Source: Straminergon stramineum (taxonomy: Eukaryota; Streptophyta; Bryopsida; Hypnales; Calliergonaceae). Taken from it: 64,000 nt of DNA. Under the pieces are notes generated by a model. That model was not told the origin of the DNA and did no database searches. It saw only the letters and a program-made list of their open reading frames with translations. The position numbers were made by a program, and so were the translations under genes. Positions within the stretch are counted from its first letter, which is position 1; each line of letters opens with the position of its first letter. The DNA is taken from positions 7,256,501-7,320,500 of the forward strand of contig OY987269.1 of NCBI GenBank assembly GCA_963920665.1. Direction: 5' to 3'. This document shows positions 35,926 through 47,929 of the stretch, in pieces.

Positions 35926-37211
35926 TGTCATGACCCTCATTAAGAGGCGTGCCTGGCCACCTTGGTGAGCAAGGGGGATGTTGGGGGTGACTCCCCAAGC
36001 CTTGCAAGAGATGAGGTGAGAGGGATCAGGAGTCCCGAGCGATCAAAGCGATGTAACGCTCTGATTCGGACGAATTTGGGGGCGTGTCGCACATGCTTGG
36101 AAAGCTTGTGAGAAGACGCATCCATGGGTCCAAAGAACGCGAGAATACAAGTTGGGAGTCAAAAGATATGGCTCCTCAAAGTTGGCAGTGTCCCAGTCGC
36201 GTCCCGAGGCATAGGGACGTGGGAAACAAGGTTTGGGAGGGTTCCTTTGAGCCAAATAGGTCATGCCGCATATCATTGGAAAGCTAAGGAGACAAGCTTT
36301 CTATAATGAGAAGGCTCGTGAAGAGATGAGCTGTGAGCTAAAAGTTATGGGCATCCAAAGAGGGTAGAGTCCCGGAGAACTACACCTCCCGGGGGACTCG
36401 TACCTTTGGAGGGCCATAACTTCCTCAATAATTGTTGTATTGGGGAAAGTGAATAGTGCACGGTGATCTACGGAAAATGTAGATCACGAAAATGGTCTCG
36501 TAATTGGGATTTGGAGATCGGAGATAAAAGTTATCCCGATGAGAAAATCGGGAGTCTTTTAGGGATCTGGTTTGGGGATACCACTTGGAAATGGGTGGTC
36601 TTCCAAGATGGGGTGCATCTTGGGGGGTTCCCAGTGACCTCTAGTATGGAGGGGGGGCTGCTGAATCCCGCAGAGAGTACTATGAGGAGGGATGGTCTCC
36701 CTCCTCCCTCCTGGATAGTGCCATGGTGAGCCTAAGTGGCCCTTGGTGGTGAGGTTAGTGTTGGAGCCTCAACACCACTTGTGTGTTACCGTGGAGTGCT
36801 TATGCACTCCTTGATACCGGTTGGGTGGTGTCCCGCTCCACACTAGGCCATGGTGTGAGTCCCGGTTGGTGAGTCCTGAATGGAGTTGGGTTGGGCCTAG
36901 TGGGGAGTTAGGTCCCATTCAAAGGCGGTTAGCACCGGTGGGGAGTAGTGCCTCCACCGAGCGCTTGGACATCAATGGAAGTTCCGCCCCATGTCATCAA
37001 ATGACATGCCCGGTGTCTTGTGGGAGTTAAGTGTTGGAAAGAAACGATTGGGAGTCACGGAGAAATGGGGAACCCCGTGACTTGAGTTGGAGCCTAACAT
37101 TGTGGTGCGTGGCATGTGCAATGTTAGGAGAGCGTGAACCTTGGTGGCACTAAAGTATTAAGTGCTTGGAAAGTGAGCTTAAGGTGGTAAGTGTCACTAA
37201 GGGGCGTGACA
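35926..37211. mobile_element. Solo LTR of a retrotransposon (1286 bp)
   Basis: It begins TGTCATGACCC and ends GGGGCGTGACA, giving TG..CA ends and a TGTCA/TGACA inverted pair. The 5-bp target GCAGT is present on both sides (35921-35925 and 37212-37216). The block is strikingly GC-richer than the AT-rich DNA around it and has no protein frame. TGTCATGACCC-type ends are common in Ty3/gypsy-like plant LTRs. No second LTR, primer-binding site or internal region is present, so recombination between two LTRs has removed the rest. Insertion is in a pre-existing tandem repeat. Confidence 0.9.
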
Positions 37212-37499
37212 GCAGTGGTTGATCTAAATCCTAATTATAAATAAGAGAGACAAAATCACCATTGTTCATCTTCAACAACTGCAAATGCAATCTATGACTG
37301 CCACATCATAGTCGTCACAATGTATTCTATGACTGCACTTTGACTATTTATAATCAATCAATGACTAATCAATGTCTATTTCATATCTATTATTTATCTA
37401 CACTTTGACTATTGTACAAGTGCTTTATGACTATTCATCAATTATTTAACTACACCTTTGGATTGCACTGAGTAGTAGAAGTAGAAACATAGGTGCAAA

Positions 37500-38790
37500 C
37501 AAATGTAGGGTGCCAAAAAAATTGGTGCTAAAATTTTTTATTTTATTTTATTTACTGTAGTGTATATAAAATATCATAGGATGTCTTCCAAATACTGTAG
37601 GGTATTGAAGAATGGTTTCCACTAGCAAAAAAATAGACTTAGGATACTCCATTTATATTAATTTTTAGGGACAAAATTCTTAACCAAGGTTGCCTTATGA
37701 GTTGGTTTGGTTGTCAATATAATGAATTTTAAGATGTTGGAAAAGTTGTTTTAGTTGGGAAGCATGTGGCCGTTGGATGGATTTTGGGCCACATTGTTAG
37801 AATCAATGATCAAGGGTTGTCGTATTCAAATTGGTCCTTGGCCATGTTGTTGAAATTGACAATGAGGGGCTTTTGCTATGGTTTAGGTCCTTTGTTGTGA
37901 CAACCACAAATTGGTGGGTACTGAACTTCTAGGTGCAAATCTTTTTGAGAAAATCATTGTATCATGTTGTTGTGCTTTCTAGTGTTCTATGATTGCCCTA
38001 CACTTTTGGTATGTTCTTTCTAAAATAATTGGTATTTTGGTTGCCATTCATGTGTGTGTGAAGTTTTCAAATTCTTGTGCCTGCAGTCTACGTTCTATAC
38101 TTGATGAACATTATCCACTTCAATCAAGCAAGAGGAAATTGTTGGGCTGTGCACTTTGGAGCACAACCTTGAACTGTTGCATCGTGGTGTATCTCAACTA
38201 GTTCTTTGGTGAGTTGTGATTTTCCAGCCATGTACATATGTTTATTTCAAAGTATTGGTTTTTAGTTCATGCTTACATCTATCCATTTCAGATTGTTGGT
38301 GCTGTACTTTCAAGTTTTGCATTTTCAAAATCCTTTCTATTTGTGCAGGTTTGGGTTGGATCTCCAATTTGTGGAAAGCATTGATGCCACTAGAATTCTT
38401 CCAGACTACATGTTACTCCTAGTTGGCACCTTTCCAAAGGATGGTGGGTGCCAATGTTTCTTGATGAAGACATTGAATTAGCCCTCTTCCCCCACCTTGC
38501 AACCACTTGTAAGGATTGGTGGAACACTCTTTTTAGAAGCACACAATATACGACCCTCCGCATAGCAATGGATGAACTTTTGTAGCTAAGACCCTAGGGA
38601 CTTTCTCATGCTAGCAACCAATCCAAGAAAAAGGAACTGGCCTTCCTTGCTTTCAAGTATGAGCTAGCGTGTAATTTCCATTCCTCAATCATGGGCATTG
38701 TAGGTTGATGTTTGTGAGCCATTGTGGACGGCATAATTGGCAGAGTTGTCCATCTTCAAATTGCAAAACTTGTGTTTGAAGTTGTAGGAG
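37500..38790. other. Spacer, nothing recognised
   Basis: Short frames only. CACTAG and GTAGTG words occur near 37550 and 37620, but without paired termini. Confidence 0.4.
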
Positions 38791-38792
38791 GT

Positions 38793-39124
38793 CACTATAA
38801 CAAAACATGGTAAAAAAAAAGCACTCAAATTCAACTACGGTTCTTTTTGCCACGTTTTAGTGCATGCGCGAATAGTGGGCTGTTATCTTCTTTTGTGATT
38901 ACTGACTGCAATTTTCAGAATTTTGGGGCATATAATATATTGTTGGAAAGGTCTTTTCAATACCTTTCCAATGGTATATTACATGCCCCAAAATTCTAAA
39001 AATTGCAGTCGGAAATTGCAAAAGAAGTTGACTACACGCATAGTGGACCAACACAGAAACGTGGTGAAAAAAACCATAGTTGGTTTTGACTTCAGGGTTT
39101 TTTTTACCACATTTTGGTATAGTG
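38793..39124. mobile_element. CACTA-like TIR element (332 bp) with foldback structure
   Basis: It starts CACTATAACAAAACATGGTA and ends TACCACATTTTGGTATAGTG, flanked by GGT on both sides (38790-38792 and 39125-39127). The arms are imperfect; the centre (about 38918-39002) is a tighter hairpin with GAATTTTGGGGCAT and ATGCCCCAAAATTC. The CACTA start and 3-bp duplication point to the En/Spm superfamily. Non-autonomous. Confidence 0.8.
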
Positions 39125-39129
39125 GGTGT

Positions 39130-42100
39130 AGGATGCAATGGAATTGAAACCTATTGTAGGAGAGAAAATAAAGCCAATCACCCCACCCTAGTGGACTATG
39201 TGATGCTGCGAGAGGTACTACAATACGTTTTTGCATCTTTTTTGCACTAATGATCTTCATTTTCCTCTTGCATTTCTGGCTACTCATGATGTTTTTTCAT
39301 GGCCAATTCTTTTCAATGTTGTTGTTGCAATTTTTATGACACTTTGGAATGATGTTGTCTTTGTTGTTTGTTGTGCAGTTTGTGGAAATTGTTGGTTCTT
39401 ATGAACATTGCATCTTCACCATTTTGCATTGTATAGAGGACTTACTATGGCATATGGCCTTCTATTTTGTTCATTTTTGTGATCATGGTTTTGTGCAAGT
39501 TATGTCGTTGTGCTTTCTAGTGTGCTATGATCACCCCACACATTTCGGTAGTACGTGTTAGAACTTAGAACATTACAATTTTTGCTTGTCTCCATAACTT
39601 CTACAAAACTCCACTTGCACAATCTAATTTCTCATTGTGTTCATGAACACATTAATTGCATTCAATGCATAACTAAAGTGTTACATTGGTAATGTTTGGT
39701 TGATCTCTTTTTCAATTTCATGTGTGAATGTGTTAGTTCATTAAACAAATGTGTTTAAGAAGCATTGAATTTTTGAATGAAAAATTGTACACCAAATTCA
39801 TTAACTCTGAGTACGTAGAAACTAGTAGAAAAAAATAGAGTGGAAAAAAATTCTTAATAAAATAGTATACCACAAATTCATGGCAATTGGGAATTAAAAT
39901 TAATGTATGCCCTCTTTTTCATGCACCACATTAGAAAATTATATAATGATAGAGTGAAAAATAATCTATAGATGAAAAAATACCCCCTCCCCCATTAATT
40001 ACGTGATGTTCGCACCGATATCCTGAGAACTATTCTTTAATTAATTTATAAATGACATATGCACATGACAAATAGAAAAATGTTTACGAGAATTTTTTGT
40101 TCTTAGTCTCATCCTTTCATTATCTAGTAGTCATTCAAATGATTCATCTATGAATGCATCGTTGAACACATCAATTTCTACATCATTTTTTGACCTACAA
40201 TCACAATTTAGTCATTAATGCCCTTCAATCATTGTTTGAGTTGTTAAAACACCCTTCTTTCTGTTGATCTATTCTAGTGATGGTAGTTGGTTCAAAGAGA
40301 CCACAATAAAATCTAAGAAAGAAGAGCTAAATTAATGAAGAGAAGTTTCACCACTTCCACATCTATCTTTCTTCTTTCCATATGCTTCAAGTGTGGAGGG
40401 ACACAACAACTTATGTAGTGGAGAAAGAGAAGTCTCTTGAGAGGCTACTCTTGGTAAGTGCTATAGTGGAAATGCAATCCTATCACCAATTAGAGGTCAT
40501 TTCATGACTAGAACTCTAACTATTTAGATTTGGTTGTACATTGCAGAGTATACATTGCAACTAGATTAGGTTATATGAGTTACTACACTCTAGGAAGATT
40601 CACCGTAGAATGATAGAATAATCGTCTTCATAAAATGAAAAATTACATCAAAATAGTTATTTGGACATTTTAATTTGTTAGATATATAAAAACATATTAA
40701 AAATTAACATTTGTCCATTTTGAAATCAATATTTTCTACTAATTTTATGTTTTATTTTTTTAAAATTACATTAGTTCTATATGTCATATCTACCTTTACT
40801 ATAAATTTAGATACATTGAATTTCACAAATATGTGCTCTAAAAACAAATAGTGTGACAAAAAATAATATAAGTATTTCTTGCAATTATATTCAATTTCCT
40901 TTGGTTAAGTGGTATTTTTGCATGTGCATTGATGTAAATATTTGTGTACTAATATTCATAATTCATTTGCAATACTAGAAAATAATTAGTTTTAATGTAA
41001 CAGTTGATGTCCATAATATATAACTATATGTTTTGGTATAATTATCTATATATAAGTCAATATATAACAATTTCTTTAAGCAATGGTTTTAGTCAAAAAT
41101 TATCATTTTAAATTGTTTAGAGAACAAAGCTAATTGTAAAGTCATGTAGAAGTAGAAATGTAGAACCATTGATTTAAGTGCCATCTCTTTCAATACTAAT
41201 TCTAGAAAGCATTCAGGTTCTTCTTCAACTTGAATTTTTCTTAAAAATGACAATGAAGTATGGCTACCATTATTGAAGTTTTTTGGAATAACAACAAGAC
41301 ATGGTTGCATACATGTAGTCTAACTAAGTTGCATTGTCTTCTTCCTAAATACAAGTTCTAGTCCCACCTTTGCAAGAAACTAGAATAGAGTTGCACCTCT
41401 TGAAATGTTTGAACTTTTGTGTTTGATACCTTCTTTTCTCAAAGTTGGGATCTAAAGCAAAGGTGAAGAGATGAGAAGACATGTACAAAGAGTACCTATG
41501 GTCATAACTGTGTACCTAATAAATTACAAAGTTGCAATAACCCTAGTTCAATCTTCTGCATTAAGTTCTCAACCTTGATGCTTGCTAATATTTTTGCCAT
41601 TGTCACATGTTGAAAACTCAACCAATAATGAGAATGAAAGTTTGGGAAGTTGACACAATTAGAAAGATATAGAAGGAAAGAGTGATAGTCAATAGCTAAA
41701 GACATAATTTTTCAACGATTGTCAGATGTTGATAACTCAACCAATAAGGATAAACTAACATTAGAAGGTTGACACAACTAGGGTGCTATAAAATAAGTGA
41801 CAATTGTCTTGAGAAAGAGTAGGGTCATTTAGTTGAAAAAGAATTTATAAATGATAGTCTAACTAGAATCTACTTCAAATTAAATTACCTTTGATTTTAT
41901 GGATTCAATTGACACCCAAACTTTGTTGCTCCATATTGTTATATGCGACATCAATTGGTTTCATTTATTAGAATTTATATAAATTTTATTTTTGAAACAA
42001 TTTTGGAATTTGGAGAGTCCAATTGGCTTAATCCCTCAAGGCCTAAGAAGAAAAAATGTGTCCTCTTCTAGTTTCAATGGCAAATTCTCAATAGAGTGAA

Positions 42101-42350
42101 ACAAATCTCAATATTTTGTAAAGTAGGGTCTTGTAGATTGACAAGTTGATATACTTGTTGCATTTTTGGATTTAAAAAATTTCAATGTGAGAAATATTGA
42201 CAAATTTATTTAGGAAATGCATGTTGAAATTTAGAGGGGAGCGGGTAGAAATTTTAGACAAGGTCCAAGTGAAAAGAATGGTGAAATTTATTTTGAAGAC
42301 TTTCCAAAAGATATGTTGATAATATCAAGCATTGAATTTCAAAATTGACA
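39130..42350. other. AT-rich spacer, nothing recognised
   Basis: No coding-like frame or element border was identified in about 3.2 kb. Confidence 0.45.
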
Positions 42351-42354
42351 CATG

Positions 42355-42396
42355 CACACACACACACACACACACAGATATATATATATATATATA
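42355..42396. repeat. Compound CA/TA microsatellite
   Basis: A run of about ten CA dinucleotides (42355-42375) is followed by a run of about nine TA dinucleotides (42378-42396). Confidence 0.95.
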
Positions 42397-43222
42397 AAAT
42401 TTATTTATTTATTTTTAAAAATATTTTATAGGAACCAATTCAGTCAATTTTGACTTTTTGACTTTCTTTTGTTTGAAAATATGTACAATTTGAGATTTTT
42501 TTTATTCATTTTAAAAATTAAAAAAATAATTCATTTTCCTTATATTCTAATTCCATTTTTTTGGAATCAGTATTAATATTCATTTTTTGATAAATTTTCT
42601 TCCCCAAAAGATGCACCTTTTCTATTTTTTCCTTATAAGTTGATCACCCAAAATTGTTCTAATCTAAAAATCCAATAGTCAATATTCTCCATGATTAATT
42701 CCATGCATATTAGACAAAGTAGTATTTACTTTTATATTGTTAAAATTAAAAATCTCAAGCACATCCATGTATTAAGAAAAATATCAAAGTGGGACAACTT
42801 ATTTACTACAACTATTCTCAAGAAGTTGATAGGCTTGGAGGGGTGAAGCTTGTCTTTTTGTTTTTGCAAATACAGTCATTTACATGTCTAATGTTTATCA
42901 TTCATTCAATCAAGTAAATGTGAGGTTTGTCTTTATATTTTTATAAAGACACGGCCATTTCCATGTGTAACCTTATTTACATGTCTAATGTTTATCATTC
43001 ATTCCATCAAGTAACTGTGAGGTTTATCTCCTTTTTTTTAATCAAGACAAGGCCATTTCCATGTGTAACCTTATTTCTGACTCTATCAAAGAATTGGTGA
43101 GTGTAATGAAAAAAATGCATAATTGCCAAATTTTTCTTTGTAATTTTGCAAAAACAAAGTCATTTCAATATGTCTAACCCTTTTCTCCCAATGTGTGATG
43201 GAAATGATCATGAAAGAGATTA

Positions 43223-43608
43223 GGGGAGGCAACCCATTTCTAACCACTTAATCATATACACGTCTTCACAAGGGAGATTTCAAGAGTGGGAAATTTTTCC
43301 ATATGCAGAAATAGAGTCTAGAAGGTTTCCATAATTTTTCAGATTTTTATTTCTCAAAACCTAATTACTATAAAAAATTTCGTTGAAGATTTTGCTCCAC
43401 ACATATAGGTCATATATACCTTCTTATTTCCAACTAAGGGATGATTGAAAAATCCAAAAAGGGTTGGTTGCAATATTGAGAGTCTTGTAGCTAATCATAA
43501 TGTGCCACAACTAGGCCATCATTAATCATTGTAATCACCTCCTGATCCAAAATTATTCCACTTTATGTTGCTAGAATGGGGTGGTGATTAGGAATGGGTT
43601 GCCTCCCC
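43223..43608 (+). mobile_element. TA-flanked TIR element, copy B (386 bp, complete)
   Basis: It starts GGGGAGGCAACCCATT after TA (43221-43222) and ends AATGGGTTGCCTCCCC before TA (43609-43610), a 16-bp perfect inverted repeat. The interior is collinear with copy C (63843 on) and with the reverse of copy A. No coding frame. It is the best-preserved member for defining the family. Confidence 0.8.
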
Positions 43609-43619
43609 TACAAGTCTAA

Positions 43620-44660
43620 TGAAAAAATGATGGATTGTCAAGAATGTATCTATAATTCTATAAAGATAGAGTCATGTCATTGTGCCATTGAGGGAACAAT
43701 GACTCAATGTGTCAACGGTTCAACTAATAAAATTGAAGTCACACACCCTAGTCCATTTTTAAAAATTATTTTTCAAAATTCAAGAATTGAAATACCAATA
43801 TCAACTTAGGTTGTTTACAAAAGATATAAAATACTCTGCATCCTTGTCAAAATTGTCAATAGCCATGTGTATATGGCAATTGACATGTAACACATATAAT
43901 TAACACCTTGATTTCCCACCCCATTCCCCTACTATTGTCTAGATAAGCCATCAAATGAAACTAAATTGACTTATCCTATTAGTGTATGGGACTCTAATTT
44001 ACCAAAGTCATACTATTTTAAATTACCAAGGTCATATTATTTTTAATTAATGTACGCTGAAAAGCCCAGAATCGATTTTTGAGATGGCGCACTCCCGGTG
44101 GAACTCTCTTGCCTTGCCGGGGCACACTATAACCTGCATATGGCCTGCTTGGCGCATCCCGGTGGAGTTGCTTTTAGCATGAATTTGACTATCTTTAAAT
44201 GTCTCACTCTTCAGAGTTTGGGAAAGCATGATTAAAGTAATCATGTCTCTTCTGCACTGCTGTCAATTTTATGATACTGTTAAGGAATCATTCAAAGTCT
44301 CTAAATTAAATTCACTTCTGCAATTTCCTTATGCAACAAACACTCTGGCCTCTTTCTTACTTTCAATAGCCATTGATCAATAATCAATAAGAATATATTC
44401 AACTAATAGTTGACATTGATGGCACAGCATTCGTTCTCGGTTGCTTATTCCAATTTCTACTATAAAGGATGGCATATGGATTGCCATCGACGTCAATGCT
44501 CTGGATCTCAAACTCTCAAATTTTCCTCCCATTTATCCATCAATTTTTTTAGATCCTTGAGTGAACTCCTGAAGGTTGGATCCTATAAGAGTTCATGTCT
44601 TTGATTTGGCCATCATAAATGAGCAAGAATTCGGAAAGTAAGGCAATTAAACGGTCTCAA
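43620..44660. other. Spacer and 3' flank of the exonuclease gene
   Basis: No gene seen. A GC-richer patch at about 44055-44165 contains two CCCGGTGGA blocks about 65 bp apart, possibly a decayed transposon piece. Confidence 0.4.
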
Positions 44661-44669
44661 ATCTTGGCA

Positions 44670-46154
44670 TCACCCACTTCGCAACCTTTCATTAAGTAGA
44701 TCCAAAGCCAGTCCGTCATTAGCAACACACCTTGGTTGACACCACTGCTCCTCTAGAGCCACATCAACATCAGTACGTAGGCTCAGCACCTGCAGATTCC
44801 TCCGTAATAAATCTGCATGTTTAGTCAGCGCCTCTTGTATGTATTCCCTCCCTACTGTCCGAGAAGCTGCCGCTGTTAGCAGCTTCTCCAATGAACCATG
44901 CTTCTGCATCAATTTCAACGCCGTTTTCCTCCCAAATCCTGGTGCCACCACCGACAAGCCAGGCACATTATCACTGAGGTCTCCCAACATACACTTCAAC
45001 CCCAGGACCAAATCAGGAGTGACGGCGTTCTGCTTGACGTAGTGGTCCAACGTGTAGAACGACCAGCGCCCAAGCTCAGGGAGTGGCAGTAGCATATGAA
45101 CATCGGCAGTCAGCAGTTGCTGGAAATCCATGTCTGGGGATGCAATTACCACCTGCAAGCTTCGATCTCGGGCTTGCCTTGCCAGAGTCGCTATGATATC
45201 ATCTGCTTCTGCAAACTCCTGTTTCACCACGGGGATCTGACATAGTGTGAAGAATCCATGGATTAATGGTAAAGCTTTCCTGATGTCCTTGGCTGCGCAT
45301 GAGGAGCTGTTTCCAAGAAGAGGCCTGAACAAATTCCGTTTGGCCTTGTAACTGGGCAACAAGGCTCGCCTGTATTCGTTTCCCCTCTCACCGTCCATGA
45401 CCGCTATAATAGGGTCATCTTGAGTCACTTCGGAGAATAATAGATTCATCCACTCTAAAATCTTCCTGGGCTGCACCCTACTACCATTATAACACAGAGG
45501 ATGGATATCCACGAGATATAACCGCTTCCGACTCTTGTTCATGTTGCCCAAGGATTGAAGATTCAGGGCCGGGCCATCTTCAGTTTGCCTTGATCTCCAA
45601 ACATCCTTTCCGGAGCTCATTCTCTTCCTAGGCTTAGGAGATGATGTTGAAACGCCGGGTTTATCAGCCAAGAGGTCTTCAGTCAAGAGATTGGAACCTG
45701 CAAGCAGAGTGACCTGACCTACAGGATTGTTGCATTTCTTAGCCATCCAATCATCTACTTGACTTCCTGAGGCTCCAGTTCCCATACCCTCTTTCTTCTT
45801 AGAACGCCAAACGTCCTTGCTAGGCGTCTTAGTGGTACTCTTAACGGAATCCTTTTCTGCTGTGTCACATAGAGTTGTGGTGTCACCCACATTGGCAAGA
45901 GAGAGTCCATTACGAATAGAAAGTGACAACAACGAGGGTGCCACAACTTCGTCTACTTCAGAGCATTTCAGCAAATGTCCTCCATTTTTCTTTGGTCGCC
46001 ACACATCTTTGGTCCGTTCCCTTTCGTCGGTAACTCCTACATGCTGCTGAGATGCTCTCAAACATACTTTTACGGGCACCGGCTGATTGGTGGATTTACT
46101 AAACCAAGCAGTAGGAAAATCATGCAGTGCAGGCTGGTAGCTTGAAAAGAGCAT
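44670..46154 (-). CDS. 5'-3' exonuclease family protein (PIN + helix-3-turn-helix), probably organellar
   Basis: One uninterrupted frame of 494 residues. Residues 1-205 are a low-complexity, basic, serine-rich head with three KDVWR motifs (49-53, 113-117 and 183-187). The nuclease follows: LYLVDIHPLCYNG (212-224), DGERGNEYRRALLPSYKAKR (254-273), the acidic EFAEADDIIATLA (313-325), SPDMDFQQLL (339-348) and the H3TH block GDLSDNVPG (391-399) with GFGRKTALKL (407-416) and HGSLEKLL (419-426). These are the metal-binding carboxylates and DNA-gripping loop of the polymerase I 5'-nuclease family. Plants have free-standing members in mitochondria and chloroplasts (recalled as OEX1/OEX2 in Arabidopsis), likely for primer removal and repair. 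The head could hold a transit peptide. An in-frame stop 57 bases upstream of the ATG supports this start. Confidence 0.9.
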   Translation of the reverse strand: MLFSSYQPALHDFPTAWFSKSTNQPVPVKVCLRASQQHVGVTDERERTKDVWRPKKNGGHLLKCSEVDEVVAPSLLSLSIRNGLSLANVGDTTTLCDTAEKDSVKSTTKTPSKDVWRSKKKEGMGTGASGSQVDDWMAKKCNNPVGQVTLLAGSNLLTEDLLADKPGVSTSSPKPRKRMSSGKDVWRSRQTEDGPALNLQSLGNMNKSRKRLYLVDIHPLCYNGSRVQPRKILEWMNLLFSEVTQDDPIIAVMDGERGNEYRRALLPSYKAKRNLFRPLLGNSSSCAAKDIRKALPLIHGFFTLCQIPVVKQEFAEADDIIATLARQARDRSLQVVIASPDMDFQQLLTADVHMLLPLPELGRWSFYTLDHYVKQNAVTPDLVLGLKCMLGDLSDNVPGLSVVAPGFGRKTALKLMQKHGSLEKLLTAAASRTVGREYIQEALTKHADLLRRNLQVLSLRTDVDVALEEQWCQPRCVANDGLALDLLNERLRSG

Positions 46155-47900
46155 TGAAACGGTAGTCTGGCTTCCTCTGAAGACACAGACTGCAACCGTG
46201 GACGGAAGGCTCTAGAATAATATTGAAAGCACTCACATCTCCGTGTCGAATGTGAAACGATAATGCCCTCTGTTAATATGTACCAAACAATTACAATCAT
46301 TAGTCAAACTGCAAGTCACTCTTGTCACTAGCATCTAGCCAGTAGCTGATTCTAGTCATTAAATCTGCATAGATTAGTCGAGTGTAGAAGGTCCTTACAC
46401 ACTCTTTTTAAGCGGGACCATTGATTACTAGCAGATGACATGGTGTCCTAAACCCTAACCCCTAGAAAATCACTGACATGTCATATAGAGAATCGACTTG
46501 GAGATTAGTGCTACAACTCCATTCAATACCCGGTCTTACTGAGCTCCGGTGCATGCATAGACGAAGGAAACACCAGCAGGAACAATAACCTAAAGGACTA
46601 CGAGGCTGGATTGCCCGAATTGGTTCACATGTTTCTCTTAGCATTTTTGGATAGGTCGAATGGGGATTTCCTTGTGTTCAATTCACTATGTTTTTATCAA
46701 TACGTGAAATGTTCCTCATTGATTCTGGTAATTTAAAACGTAAGTCCATCGCAATTGTATTTTTCACAGAATGAAGAGTCAAATTGGTCATTTTCAAACC
46801 ATATGTCCTCAGCCACTTAAGGCATAGGGACTCCCAGGGAAACAAAATAGTATCCAAACAAGTCAAGTATTGTCTCCCTTAAAGAAAAAGTATAACCACC
46901 CACACAATTGAACTAAATAGACAGCATATAACAATTTCAATAGCTTCACACTCTCAATATCAGCAAGAACGAGATGATTCCCAATCTTCCACACCCCTCG
47001 CCATTGACACTCTAAATGCACAAGAGCACAAAAGTCTTCCAGCCTAATGGGTTTAGGGTTTAGGGTTCAGAAGCACACCTCTTCTACTCAGTGACTGACA
47101 TCCTTAACTCCAACCTGCTGCAATAGTCCGACTACAGCTTCCCCTTCAAATTCTGCGACTCTCTTCTCGCCACCATTTGCGTCCAACCTTCCAATTGCAC
47201 ACCTTCTGAGACTGTTTGGTTCTGCTTGTCAGCTACCATAATGAAAGAAATTTTACAGCAGCTCTGATGATATCAATTGGAATAGAAAAATATCGTCACG
47301 GACCTTGTGACCTACAGACAGAAAATCCAAATTGTCACATAACCAAGATCAACCAAAATTCTTTGAATCACAAAACACCAGCACTTCTCTCTCGTAAACG
47401 AATGACAAAAAGGTACCATGCGATAACAAGAGACTGTAATTTTACAAGAATGGAGGTCTGAATTCCAAACCCTAATCACAGAATTACACTAGTTGAAAAC
47501 TTGAACTGTTGCTTCATCATGGAACAACCCTCATAATCTCGGCATCGAAGAACCTTTCGGAAGAGAAAAAATAGAATTGAACCTTTGCAATACTATTGGT
47601 AGCTTGGTTCAGTAGCAAGACGGTACCCTGCAAATAGAACCCAACCCTTCAAATAATCAAATTCAAAACAAGGAATCTCCCCGACCAAATTTCGATAGAA
47701 ATTCAGCAAAACCCAACCTCGGCAAAAGTTACAACACGACGCTGCAATAACAAAAATGCAAACCCAACAATATTTATACTCAATCGATAACACGCAAAAA
47801 AAGAATCCAGACGATCTCACTGGAAGGAAATGGATAGCGCAAAACCCTAAACATCGTCTTTCCTTCTCAACAAAGCTCATGTGCATTGGGAAGAAACTGA
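46155..47900 (-). promoter_or_regulatory. Upstream region of the exonuclease gene
   Basis: This region is GC-richer than the spacers beyond 47.9 kb and contains telomere-type AAACCCTAA/TTTAGGGTT boxes at about 46448-46463 and 47048-47068, which plant promoters of replication and translation genes often carry. Frames inside it show no domain, so I treat it as promoter and leader, possibly with a leader intron. The transcription start is not visible. Confidence 0.4.
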
Positions 47901-47929
47901 AGAACTTTCTTTATTAGAAAAGGGAAAGC

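Noticed and set aside
32824..37560. One large CACTA transposon from CACTACTAGAAAAA to ACTGTAGTG
   Set aside because: The two ends are not inverted copies of each other and no transposase remains are visible.
47593..47886. 97-residue minus-strand frame
   Set aside because: Cysteine- and phenylalanine-rich noise without a domain, lying in the upstream region of the exonuclease gene.
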